From: Streptomyces minutiscleroticus
GTDB lineage: Bacteria; Actinomycetota; Actinomycetes; Streptomycetales; Streptomycetaceae
DNA length: 64,000 bases
Assembly (NCBI RefSeq): GCF_014650875.1
Contig: NZ_BMVU01000003.1
Location: 1-64,000, forward strand
Direction: 5' to 3'
Positions 41,669 through 49,682 of this stretch are shown here, piece by piece. Positions within the stretch are counted from its first letter, which is position 1, and each line of letters opens with the position of its first letter. The position numbers and the translations under genes are program-made. The notes under the pieces were generated by a model, which ran no database searches, was not told the DNA's origin, and saw only the letters and a program-made list of their open reading frames with translations.

Positions 41669-42270
41669 AGGCTGTCCAGCAAGGCCGCCGCCATCGCGCG
41701 GGCGTGCTGCAGACGGCTGCCGTCGCCCTCCAGGCCGGCCCGCGCCGTCGCGCCCTCCAGCAGGAACGACAGGTGCTCCGCCAGGGTGCGGGCGTCGTTC
41801 GGGCGTTCGGGCAGCAGGTGCTCCAGATGCCCGGCGATCAGCCGCTCGACCTCCTCCTTGTGGCGGCGTACGACGGTCCGCCCCTCGTCCCCGGCGGGCA
41901 GCTCGGCCGCCGCGTTCAGCAGGCCGCAGCCGCGGAAGCCGTGCTCGTAGGCGGACTCCGCGTGGTCGGCGTAGGCGTCGAAGACCGCGAGGACGCCGTC
42001 GCGGGGGCCTTCGGCCCGCTCCAGCCGCGACCGGTACAGCGCGAGCCACTCCTCGTGCCGGGCGTCGAGGTAGGCCCTGACGAGGTCGGCCTTGGAGGAG
42101 AAGTTGTTGTAGAGGCTCATCTTGGCCACGCCGGCCTCGGCGGTGATCGTGTCGATCCCGGTCGCCGTCACACCGTCGGCGTAGAAACGGCGGGCCGCGG
42201 CCGCCAGCAGGCGCTCCCGGGCCGGCCGCCGCCTCCCGGACCCCGCCGCCCTCGCGTCGGTCTCAGTCAT
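41665..42270 (-). CDS. TetR-family transcriptional repressor
   Basis: 201 residues. The N-terminal helix-turn-helix reads AAARRFYADGVTATGIDTI then AGVAKMSLYNNFSSKADL, the TetR DNA-binding domain; the rest is a helical ligand domain ending ARAMAAALLDSL. It is the first gene of an operon with the EamA transporter and divergent from an alpha/beta hydrolase. A 22-base inverted repeat (42288-42309) lies 18 bases before the start and overlaps a TAGACT -10-like box on the minus strand, so autoregulation is likely. Confidence 0.92.
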   Translation of the reverse strand: MTETDARAAGSGRRRPARERLLAAAARRFYADGVTATGIDTITAEAGVAKMSLYNNFSSKADLVRAYLDARHEEWLALYRSRLERAEGPRDGVLAVFDAYADHAESAYEHGFRGCGLLNAAAELPAGDEGRTVVRRHKEEVERLIAGHLEHLLPERPNDARTLAEHLSFLLEGATARAGLEGDGSRLQHARAMAAALLDSL

Positions 42271-42287
42271 CGCACACCCCGGAAATC

Positions 42288-42309
42288 GACTAGGTAGGTC
42301 TACCTAGTC
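42288..42309. promoter_or_regulatory. Inverted repeat, probable TetR operator
   Basis: Ten-base arms (GACTAGGTAG and its exact complement) flank a 2-base centre, immediately upstream of the tetR start. Size, symmetry and position match TetR-family autoregulatory operators. Confidence 0.75.
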
Positions 42310-42407
42310 TATGTCGTGGGACGGGCCGGTGCGAGGCCCGGGGCGGGCCGGCGGACAGCGGGGGACCCGGGCCGGATTACGGCGCGCCGTCGGGGGCACC
42401 TCGTAAC

Positions 42408-42425
42408 TAGACAGATCTGTACAGT
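42408..42425 (+). promoter_or_regulatory. Palindrome and -10-like box before the hydrolase gene
   Basis: ACAGATCTGT (42411-42420) is a perfect palindrome and abuts TACAGT (42420-42425), a fair -10 box on the plus strand. No clear -35 is seen. It may be a second regulator site governing the hydrolase; its sequence differs from the operator next to tetR. Confidence 0.4.
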
Positions 42426-42536
42426 CAGTGTGAGGGGACGGACCGGTGCAGCCGGCGGGGGCGTGTGCCCGCGACCGCCGCCCCTGCCCGCGTCCGCGTC
42501 CGTTCCCACGCCCATCGAGACCAAGGGAAGAGCGGC

Positions 42537-43391
42537 ATGACGTTCCTGACCGATCACCTCGTCGTCGACGGAGTGCGCATCGCCTGCCGTGATCGCGGCC
42601 GGGGCGAGCCCGTGGTGTTCCTCCACGGCACGCCCTCGCACTCCTACGAATGGCGCGACGTCGTCCCGCGGGTGGAGGCGGCCGGCCACCGGACCATCGC
42701 CTACGACCTCCTGGGGTACGGACTGTCCGAGCGGCCGGCGCACCGCGACACGTCGGTCGCCGCCCAGACGGAACTCCTGGAGCGCGTCCTCGACGCGCTG
42801 GGCGTCGGCGAGGTCGGCATCGTCGCCCACGACATCGGGGGCGCCATCGGCCAGCGCTTCGCCCTCGCCCACCCCGGACGCGTGCGGCGGCTGATGGTCG
42901 TCGACACGGTCAGCTACGACTCCTGGCCGTCCCCGACCTGGCGGAAGATCATCGACGAGGAACTGGACGACCACGCAAGCCTGTCGCAGGACGCGTTCGA
43001 CGCCCTGCTCACCCGGCAGCTCAGGATGGCCGTGGCGGACGAGGCGGTGATGACCGGCGAGGTCCTCGACGCGTACCTGGCGCCTCACCGCTCGGCCCTC
43101 GGACGGGCCTCGTTCTTCGAGCACCAGGTGCGGCACTACGACGCGAAGTACACCGAGGAGATCAGCGGCGAACTAGGCGCCCTGACCATGCCCGTCCGCA
43201 TCCTCTGGGGCGAGCGCGACCGGTGGCAGCCCCTCGACTACGCGCGGCGGCTCGCCGCCGACATCCCCGGCGCCGACCTCGTCGTCGTCCCGGGGGCCGG
43301 GCACTTCGTCATGGAGGACGCCCCCGAACGCGTCACGCGCGAGATCGTCGACTTCCTGGCCGCCCCGGTCCCGCGCACCGGGCCGGAGTGA
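42537..43391 (+). CDS. Alpha/beta hydrolase with Asp nucleophile (epoxide hydrolase/dehalogenase type)
   Basis: 284 residues. HGTPSHSYEWR forms the oxyanion region. The nucleophile elbow is AHDIGG with Asp99 rather than Ser, and His256 lies in GAGHFVMED; a charge-relay Asp is probable in WGERDRW. Asp nucleophiles mark haloalkane and haloacetate dehalogenases and epoxide hydrolases, so hydrolysis of a C-halogen bond or epoxide is likely; the substrate is not readable. ATG chosen for AAGGGAAG just upstream. It is divergent from the tetR-EamA operon, suggesting a small detoxification unit. Confidence 0.88.
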   Translation: MTFLTDHLVVDGVRIACRDRGRGEPVVFLHGTPSHSYEWRDVVPRVEAAGHRTIAYDLLGYGLSERPAHRDTSVAAQTELLERVLDALGVGEVGIVAHDIGGAIGQRFALAHPGRVRRLMVVDTVSYDSWPSPTWRKIIDEELDDHASLSQDAFDALLTRQLRMAVADEAVMTGEVLDAYLAPHRSALGRASFFEHQVRHYDAKYTEEISGELGALTMPVRILWGERDRWQPLDYARRLAADIPGADLVVVPGAGHFVMEDAPERVTREIVDFLAAPVPRTGPE

Positions 43392-43496
43392 CCACGGCCG
43401 GCGCGGACAGGAGTGGGTACCGGGCACGGTCACGGGCGGGTGGAACACCGCCCGGGCACTCGCGGCCACCGATCGACACCATGTGAGGTAGCGGGA

Positions 43497-43844
43497 ATGC
43501 GTACACGGCTGGACGAGATCGTCCTCGACTGCGGCGACCCGCAGGAGCTGTCCCGGTTCTGGGCGCTGCTCCTGGACGGGGAACCGGTGCGGCGGAGCGC
43601 GGACTGGAGCTACGTCGACCCGCCGGACCTGCCCCGCCTGGCCTTCCAGCGGGTCCCCGAGTCCAAGACCGTGAAGAACCGGGTCCATCTCGACCTGCTG
43701 GCGGACGACATCCCCGCGGCCACGGCCGAGGCCGTCCGGCTGGGCGCGACGGCCGTCGGCGAAGTGGTGACGACGCCGTACGGGCGCTTTCAGGTCCTGG
43801 CCGACCCCGAGGGCAACGAGTTCTGCTTCGTCAGCGGGCACTGA
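43497..43844 (+). CDS. VOC-family (glyoxalase/dioxygenase fold) protein
   Basis: 115 residues made of two beta-alpha-beta units. Each half has an expected metal or ligand edge: LDEIVLDCGDPQELSRFW, VHLDLLADDI, and the closing LADPEGNEFCF. This form (short, Glu in PEGNEF) is widespread in Streptomyces and often has no known substrate. GAGGTAGCGGG precedes the ATG. It follows the hydrolase by about 100 bases and could be in the same transcript. Confidence 0.85.
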   Translation: MRTRLDEIVLDCGDPQELSRFWALLLDGEPVRRSADWSYVDPPDLPRLAFQRVPESKTVKNRVHLDLLADDIPAATAEAVRLGATAVGEVVTTPYGRFQVLADPEGNEFCFVSGH

Positions 43845-43847
43845 CCC

Positions 43848-43867
43848 GGCCCCGGGGCGCCGGGGCC
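43848..43867. terminator. GC-rich hairpin after the VOC gene
   Basis: Arms GGCCCCGG and CCGGGGCC enclose GGCG, starting 4 bases after the stop. It lies between two convergent genes and can terminate either transcript. There is no U-run. Confidence 0.5.
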
Positions 43868-43921
43868 ACGGCCCGGGGCGGAGCGGACCTCGTCCGACGC
43901 CCCGGGGGGCGCCCGCACGGT

Positions 43922-44614
43922 TCACGAGGTCCCGGCGGTCCGGCCGTGGCGGGAACCGCTGTAGGCGGCCTTGCGCAGACCGCTCCACCGGTCGGTGGGA
44001 CGCAGCTCGGGCAGGTTGTGGATGTACGGGTCGTAGGAGACCGTGCTGCGCTCGGGGACGGGGTGCGCCGCCCCGAGGACGAGGGTCGCGAAGAGGCGCC
44101 AGGGCTCGTCGGGAGCGGCCGCGCACAGCTCGAAGCGGACGGGGCCGCGGGCGAGCGCCCGGCGCAGCGACGGCAGGCCGGCGCCCACCGGGCCGTGGGC
44201 GCCGCGCACGGGAAAGGCCGCCAGCACGCGTTCGCGGTCGCCCGCCCGGTAGGACACGAGGGTGGAGTAGGGCCCGGCCAGGGCACGGTGCCGCAGCACC
44301 GGCACGTGGCGGCCCAGGCGCCCGGCCCGGCTCGAGGTGAACAGCAGGTCCAGCGCCGTTCCGGAGCCGTCGGCGTCCTTCGCCCGCAGGGCCAGGCCCA
44401 GGCCGTCCGGCAGCCCCCCGGGCAGGCCGAGCGCCCGCGACCAGCGCACGGTCGCCTCGTAGGAGCCCCGGCGGTCCAGCCACGGCGCCGCCCAGTGCCC
44501 GTCGTCGCTGCCGGGCACGTGCAACTCGCCGGCGCACGTCACCCCACGGGGGTGGAAGGCCGGAGCCGATCGCCGCTCGGCCAGCCGGAGGGTGAGGTCG
44601 TGTACCGCTTTCAC
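43922..44614 (-). CDS. Catalase-superfamily-like protein (heme-fold, probably not a true catalase)
   Basis: 230 residues. AFHPRGVTCAGELHVPG near the N-terminus resembles the start of the catalase core, and the end (SYDPYIHNLPELRPTDRW then LRKAAYSGSRHGR) resembles the short catalase-like proteins common in Streptomyces, sometimes labelled phosphodiesterase. It is far shorter than a true catalase, and the usual catalytic histidine context is missing. The GTG start at 44614 was chosen for an AAGGA 5 bases upstream. Function unknown. Confidence 0.6.
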   Translation of the reverse strand: MKAVHDLTLRLAERRSAPAFHPRGVTCAGELHVPGSDDGHWAAPWLDRRGSYEATVRWSRALGLPGGLPDGLGLALRAKDADGSGTALDLLFTSSRAGRLGRHVPVLRHRALAGPYSTLVSYRAGDRERVLAAFPVRGAHGPVGAGLPSLRRALARGPVRFELCAAAPDEPWRLFATLVLGAAHPVPERSTVSYDPYIHNLPELRPTDRWSGLRKAAYSGSRHGRTAGTS

Positions 44615-45195
44615 ATGCGTCCTTGTCTCTTCTGAGGCTCTTCTTGTCCTGCGCGGGTCTCTCGTCGTCCACATATGCCCTTGTTCCGCCCGCCGAGTGT
44701 CCGCGGGAGACGGAGGTCATGCCTTCGGGCGGACGGCGCGCGCACGCGGCCACCCGCCGTGGCGTGTGACGCGTGACGTGTGACGTGTGACGTGTGACGC
44801 GTCCGCGGAGTGCCGCGCTCCCGTGCCGCAGTGGGGCATCGGTGGGCGCGGCCCTGCGCGGTACGGCGCGGTTCCCGTGTCGGGGGAGCGCGAGGCCCTA
44901 CGGTGAGGCCATGACGTCCAGGGCCCGCACCTGCTCCGGGACGAGCGGTGCCCGGCGGGCGGTGCCGCCGACCCCGCCGCCGGTCCGCGCCGGGGGGAGA
45001 GCCCCGGCGCGCGGCGGTGCCGTCGTCGGCGCGGACGACGGGAGGGCTCCGTCCGATCCCCCCGAACCGGAACTTCTCCGGATACGGAGGGCCCGCGCGG
45101 CTACCCGGTCCTGAGACGGCGTGCCGCGGAGACGTCCCGCCGTCCGTCCTTTCCGTCCGCCGTCCGCGCGGGTACCTCAAGGAGCTGCACTACCC
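44615..45195. other. Intergenic region with 7-base tandem repeats
   Basis: No gene is supported here. The region separates the catalase-like gene from the DUF305 gene and carries promoters for both. A short open reading frame beginning ATGACGTCC near 44911 has no recognisable product and no strong ribosome site. Confidence 0.5.
44764..44798. repeat. Five tandem copies of GYGTGAC
   Basis: Five adjacent 7-base units (GTGTGAC, GCGTGAC, then three GTGTGAC) with one T/C variation. They lie about 150 bases upstream of the catalase-like gene start. They may be iterated protein-binding sites or simple slippage repeats. Confidence 0.8.
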
Positions 45196-45852
45196 ATGGC
45201 ATCTCGCCGTTCCCCCCTCTTCCGCACCGCCGTGCCGATGGCGGCCCTGGCCGCCTCGCTGGTGCTGGCCGGCTGCAGCGACAGTGCCACGAACTCGTCC
45301 GGCATGGGCCACGAGACGGGCCCGGAGTCGCAGTCCGCCACCGCCTCGGCCTCCGCCTCGCAGGGCACCCACAGCGAGCAGGACGTGTCGTTCGCGCAGG
45401 AGATGATCCAGCACCACCGGCAGGCGGTGGCCATGGCGGAGGCGGCGCCGTCACGGGCGGAGTCGCAGGAGGTGAAGGACCTCGCCGCCAAGATCAAGGA
45501 CGAGCAGGGGCCCGAGGTCACCACCATGTCGGACTGGCTCAGGGCCTGGGGCGAGGACGTCCCGGACGAGGACATGTCCGGCCACGCGTCCACGCCGAGC
45601 GCGTCCTCCTCCTCGTCGATGTCCGGCATGACGTCGGACGAGGACATGAAGAAGCTGGAGAAGCTGTCCGGCACCGCCTTCGACCGGGCGTTCCTGGAGA
45701 TGATGAGCGAACACCACGAGGGCGCCGTGGAGATGGCGAGGACCGAGCAGACCAAGGGCTCCTACGGCCCGGCCAGGGACCTGGCCACGTCGATCGTCGA
45801 CTCGCAGACGGCCGAGCTCGACCGGATGAAGAAGCTGCTCGACAAGGAGTAG
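45196..45852 (+). CDS. DUF305 lipoprotein
   Basis: 218 residues. An N-terminal export signal ends in the lipobox LVLAGC, so the protein is anchored to the outer face of the membrane. Two DUF305 halves follow, each with an HH pair: FAQEMIQHHRQAVAMAE and FLEMMSEHHEGAVEMA. These ferritin-like four-helix proteins bind metals, often copper; several Met-rich stretches (SSSSMSGMTSDEDM) agree with metal handling, which remains inference. A strong hairpin follows the stop. Confidence 0.92.
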   Translation: MASRRSPLFRTAVPMAALAASLVLAGCSDSATNSSGMGHETGPESQSATASASASQGTHSEQDVSFAQEMIQHHRQAVAMAEAAPSRAESQEVKDLAAKIKDEQGPEVTTMSDWLRAWGEDVPDEDMSGHASTPSASSSSSMSGMTSDEDMKKLEKLSGTAFDRAFLEMMSEHHEGAVEMARTEQTKGSYGPARDLATSIVDSQTAELDRMKKLLDKE

Positions 45853-45871
45853 TCCCGCTGCCGCACGACTG

Positions 45872-45911
45872 CCGCGGGGGTGGGCGCCGTCCAAGGCGCC
45901 CACCCCCGCGG
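45872..45911 (+). terminator. 17-base perfect hairpin after DUF305 gene
   Basis: Arms 45872-45888 and 45895-45911 are exact complements around a 6-base loop (GTCCAA). It begins 20 bases after the stop codon. GC-rich with no strong U-run, as usual for Streptomyces terminators. Confidence 0.8.
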
Positions 45912-46057
45912 GCGGTTCTCCCGGCGGCGCCGGCGGCCGGAGCGGACGGCCGCCGCGCGACCTCGTCCCCGTCCCGTCACCGCGGCCCCGCCCGGCGTGG
46001 CCGCCGCATGGACAACCGGTGTCGACGGCGGTCGGGCCGCCCCTGCCGTTCCGCTCC

Positions 46058-46390
46058 ATGGACGACACCACTCCGCCACGGCCGACCCGGCTCGCCCTCC
46101 ACGGTCCCCTTGCCAGGAGCGGGCCGGCAGGACGATCCGCCGGCTCGCCTCCCGGACCGCCCCGGTCTCCCCGGCTCCTGCGGCCACCGTGCTGGACATC
46201 GGCTGCGGACGGGGCGAGTTCATGCTCCGCCTCCTCGCGGCGGACCCCGGCGCGATCGGCGCCGGGACCGACGTCGACGAGGACGAGCCCGCCCGCGGCG
46301 CACCGCCGTCGAGGCCCGCGGACCGGCCGGAGGGGGGCCGCTTCGTCCGGGGCGGCGGCCGGCGCACCACGGCTGACGCGCGTGCCCGGC
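46058..46390 (+). pseudogene. Remnant of a SAM-dependent methyltransferase, frameshifted
   Basis: The ATG at 46058 opens a normal-looking start (MDDTTPPRPTRLALHGPL). Soon after, the sense shifts into another frame, where RRLASRTAP and then the SAM-binding motif VLDIGCGRGEFMLRLLA (about 46189-46239) and GAGTDVDEDE are read. Further on, RRTAVEARG appears in the third frame and a faint FVRGGG after it. The rest of the methyltransferase is gone. At least two frameshifts and a truncation make it a dead gene. Its promoter region lies after the DUF305 terminator. Confidence 0.65.
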
Positions 46391-46604
46391 GGCGCGGGAG
46401 GAGCGGGGCGGACAGCGGTCGGCGGGGCGGACAGCGGTTATGGTGGGCGTGGCCGCCGCGCGTCGGCCTGACTCCGAGTCGGTCCCCGCCCACGCCGGGA
46501 ACCGGCGAGCGAGGACAAGGGGCACCGCCTCACGTGCCGCGTCCGCCTGTCCGTGGTGATCTCCGGGGTGGGGTGCGTGGGATCTCCACCGGCAAGGGGA
46601 CTCC

Positions 46605-48146
46605 ATGACCAGTGACAAGCAGTTCAAGAAGGCCGTCCGCGCCCTCGCGGCCCGGGAGGGCATCTCCTACACCGCCGCCCGCCGCCGCCTGACGGCCGCG
46701 ACCGAACCGCCGCCCGCGGCGCCGGGGCCGGACGCGGCCCGGTACGGATGGGACGGGACCGCGGTGGCGGCGCTCCGCGACGTCGTCGGCCGGCGGGGAA
46801 CCGTCCCCGTACGGGTGGTGGAAGCGGACGGAGCACCGTCGAGCGCCTTCCGCCAGGGCCGTCGGGGTGTGGCCGAGCCGACGGCCGACGGTTACGTGAT
46901 CCACGAGCTGCCCCACCGGCGCATGCCGGCCCCGGACCCGGCCGCCCGGGTGCCCGTGCCGTACCGCGCCGCCGACGGCCGGGTGGCGGTGGCTGCCCTG
47001 TGGCCGCTGGTGTGGCGGCCGCGGCACGACGCCCTGTGGCGGTGGGTCCACAACGGGTGGGCCGTCGAGCGGCCCGGCGACCTTCCCGACGGCCCCCACC
47101 CCGTCCGCCCCAGCCCGCACCTGCCCTACGAGGTGCGCGTCTTCCACGTCCCCTACGGAATCCTCGGCGGCGAGCACCGGGGTGCCGTGCCGAACTGGCT
47201 CACCTGGGGCTGGTGCTCCGATCCGGAGCGGGCGCGGGAACTGGCCGACGCCATGGTCGCCCACCGGCTGTCCGGTCCCGTGGACCCGCACGACGTCGAG
47301 GCCGGGTACGTGCGGGCCCAGGTCTGGCACCACGGCACCGCCGGTCCGGGCGCCGCGCCCGGCCGGATTCACCAGGCCGACGCCGCGCCCGGCCGACCGG
47401 TGGTGCCGCGACCGCCGCTCGGCAGCCGGCCGCCGGGCCGGCCGGGGCCGGCGCGCCCCGCACCGGAACCCGCCTGGACCCACGGCGGGAGACCGCCGGC
47501 CCTGGAGTTGAAGACGTGGTCCGCGGCCGACGGGTGGGTGTCGCACACCTGGTTCCCCGGCGGCCGCGACAGCGCCGCCGTCACCGCCGTCCTGCTGCGG
47601 GTCGGCGCCGGCGGCCGGTGGGCGTTCGCCGAGACCTGGGAGCCGCGCCGGCCCGACGCCTGGGCCGGCGACTGGACCCAGGCGGGCCGCGCGCCGGTCG
47701 ACCACCATCCCACGATGGGCACCGCCGAGCGGGCGGCCCGGATCGAGGCCCTGCGCCGGGCGGAGACGGACCGCCTGGCGGCCGCGCTCGCCGGACGCAG
47801 CCAGGGCGCGCTCACCGCCGGGCAGGCCGCCGCCCGGCTCCGCGCGGGCGGGGCGGAGTACCGGGACTTCCTCCGCACCGGCGCGGCCTGCGTCGCCGAG
47901 GCCCTGCACCGGGCGCGCCGCACCGCCCGGGGCGCCGAGCGGCTGCGGCTGCGCGAGGCGCTGGACGCGCTGGAGGAGCGGCACGAGGTGGCGGACTGGG
48001 TCGTCGACCTCACCCTCGACCACCTCGCCGCCGACCCCGACGCGCACCTCACACCGGAGGCCCGTGCCCACCGCCGCCGGGCGCTCCAGGAGTACCTCGC
48101 CCCGGACGCGGACGCCGGCCGCGTCCCGGGTCCCGGTGCGGGCTGA
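46605..48146 (+). CDS. Conserved-looking hypothetical protein, 513 residues
   Basis: I do not recognise a family. The N-terminus (DKQFKKAVRALAAREGISYTAARRRL) predicts a basic helix-turn-helix-like pair of the kind found in small Streptomyces DNA-associated proteins. The middle has many Trp residues (WRPRHDALWRWVHNGW, NWLTWGWCSD), then a Pro/Gly-rich linker near 260-295. A beta-rich part (LELKTWSAADGWVSHTWFPGG) comes before a long Ala/Arg/Glu-rich helical end. No signal peptide or membrane segment. AAGGGGA before the ATG supports the start. Codon use is like its neighbours. Confidence 0.75.
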   Translation: MTSDKQFKKAVRALAAREGISYTAARRRLTAATEPPPAAPGPDAARYGWDGTAVAALRDVVGRRGTVPVRVVEADGAPSSAFRQGRRGVAEPTADGYVIHELPHRRMPAPDPAARVPVPYRAADGRVAVAALWPLVWRPRHDALWRWVHNGWAVERPGDLPDGPHPVRPSPHLPYEVRVFHVPYGILGGEHRGAVPNWLTWGWCSDPERARELADAMVAHRLSGPVDPHDVEAGYVRAQVWHHGTAGPGAAPGRIHQADAAPGRPVVPRPPLGSRPPGRPGPARPAPEPAWTHGGRPPALELKTWSAADGWVSHTWFPGGRDSAAVTAVLLRVGAGGRWAFAETWEPRRPDAWAGDWTQAGRAPVDHHPTMGTAERAARIEALRRAETDRLAAALAGRSQGALTAGQAAARLRAGGAEYRDFLRTGAACVAEALHRARRTARGAERLRLREALDALEERHEVADWVVDLTLDHLAADPDAHLTPEARAHRRRALQEYLAPDADAGRVPGPGAG

Positions 48147-48297
48147 GGGACGGGACCGGCTCCTGCGGAAGGTGTTACTCCGCAAAAGGTGCCAAATTCC
48201 CGCATGCTTCGTACAACCCCTGGCCGTATACGAAAGTCTCACCAAGTGGCTTCAGCAACACCATGGGGAGGCCGATCAATCTACGGATCGAGGTGCC

Positions 48298-48774
48298 ATG
48301 AAGCGCTCGACACATGCCGCCGGGGCGGCACTGCTCACCGTCGCGGCCGTCGGAGCCGGGGTGCTGGCGACGGCTCCCGTCGCCTCCGCCGCGCCCGCCG
48401 GCGCGACAGCGGCGTACAACGGGGCCTGCGGCTCCGGCTACAGCAAGGTGAACTCCATGCCCGTGGGGAACGTGGGGACGGTCTACCTCACGTACAACTC
48501 CTCGAACGGCAGAAACTGTGTGGTGACCATCCGCAACACCTCGGGCTCACCGACGTACATGGTGTCCTACCTGAGCAACATCGAGACGGGCGACACGTCG
48601 TACGACGAGGGCGAGTACCGCTCGTACGCGGGTCCCGTGTACGTGTCCGCGCGCGGTGAGTGCGTGGAGTGGGGCGGGGTCATCGGCAACGTGCAGGCCT
48701 GGAACTACGGCTCCAACTGCGGGACGCTCGCTGCCAAGAAGGACCAGAAGGACTGGTTCGCCGGCGAGCGCTGA
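48298..48774 (+). CDS. SapA-like secreted (spore-associated) protein
   Basis: 158 residues. A Sec signal peptide of about 35 residues ends near ASAAPAG. The mature part resembles spore-associated protein A of Streptomyces: CGSGYSKVNSMPV, GTVYLTYNSSNGRNCVVTIR, SYAGPVYVSARGECVEWGG. Conserved cysteines in the mature part could form disulfides outside the cell. Such proteins are released in culture and found on spores; the biochemical role is not known. AGGTGCC just precedes the ATG. Name is by sequence resemblance. Confidence 0.8.
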   Translation: MKRSTHAAGAALLTVAAVGAGVLATAPVASAAPAGATAAYNGACGSGYSKVNSMPVGNVGTVYLTYNSSNGRNCVVTIRNTSGSPTYMVSYLSNIETGDTSYDEGEYRSYAGPVYVSARGECVEWGGVIGNVQAWNYGSNCGTLAAKKDQKDWFAGER

Positions 48775-48806
48775 CGCCTGAGGGACGGGCGCGGTCGCGG
48801 GGGGCC

Positions 48807-49682
48807 TCACCCGGACGGGGCGGCCCTTCGCGACGTGCGTCCGGAGTGACGGCCCGCCGGCCGGCGGTCCCGCAGGGACTCCAGTGCCCGTCCGGCCGTG
48901 CGCCCGGTCCGCAGCACCTCGGCGTGGGCGCACGGCGCTCCGGTGCGCAGGGCCTCGGACCGGGCCACGGCGGACAGCACCTCGCCGGTCCGCCCGGGGC
49001 CGCCGAACTGGAAGCCGAGCTGCGTGGTGTAGCACCGCGCGGCGGCGGCCTTGTCCGGCAGGACGGCCCCGATGTCGACCGTCGTCTCGACGGCCCCTTC
49101 GGGTCCTGCGCGCTCCGGTCCGCCGGCGGACCGGAGCGCGCGGGCGACATAGGGCACGTCGCGCCACCACGCGATCCGCGCGCGGGGCGCGGCGGCGGCG
49201 ACCGCGCGGGCGGTGAGCAGGTGGTCGACGTGGTCGCCGATCGCCTGCGGGGCGAGGACGAGGTCCGCCGGCGCCAGGTGGGGACGGAGGAGCCGCGCCA
49301 GTTCCGTCCCCGCCGTGTCGCCGGGGCGGGGCGGGGTGAACAGCTCCCTCGGGCTGCCGTACCCCCTGTGCGGGGCCTCGGGCAGCGGCAGGTGGACCGG
49401 GGGCAGCGTCCCCAGTCTCCGCTGGGCGGCGGCGTCCTCGGCACGGCGCAGGGCCATGTAGTCGGCGTCGGCGGGCAGCCCCTTGTCGAGCTGGGTGGAC
49501 AGGGCGAAGGGACCGGGGTCCTCGACCGTCGCGGTGAAGCAGGTGACGACGCGTACCCGCCAGCCCGCCCGGGCCAGGAGCGCCAGGACGCCCCCGGCGG
49601 AGAAGACCGCGTCGTCCAGGTGCGGGCTGACGGCCACAGCGGTGCGGGGTCCGATGGCCGTGCCGGTGCCGGGCGCGCTCAC
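48807..49682 (-). CDS. PIG-L family deacetylase
   Basis: 291 residues. The zinc site reads AVSPHLDDAVFSAGG, a variant of the usual PHPDDE motif with Ala in place of Glu; a second metal motif GDHVDHLLTARA supplies the distal His. The family removes N-acetyl groups from GlcNAc-inositol (MshB) or similar sugars. The last gene of the nine-gene operon; its GTG start overlaps the glycosyltransferase stop by 4 bases. In context it may deacetylate a sugar put on by that enzyme. The Ala at the usual catalytic position could reduce or alter activity. Confidence 0.88.
   Translation of the reverse strand: MSAPGTGTAIGPRTAVAVSPHLDDAVFSAGGVLALLARAGWRVRVVTCFTATVEDPGPFALSTQLDKGLPADADYMALRRAEDAAAQRRLGTLPPVHLPLPEAPHRGYGSPRELFTPPRPGDTAGTELARLLRPHLAPADLVLAPQAIGDHVDHLLTARAVAAAAPRARIAWWRDVPYVARALRSAGGPERAGPEGAVETTVDIGAVLPDKAAAARCYTTQLGFQFGGPGRTGEVLSAVARSEALRTGAPCAHAEVLRTGRTAGRALESLRDRRPAGRHSGRTSRRAAPSG

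Noticed and set aside
44911..45114. Short plus-strand frame starting ATGACGTCC
   Set aside because: Composition is Arg/Ala/Pro-rich with no family resemblance; only a weak start context, so not called as a gene.
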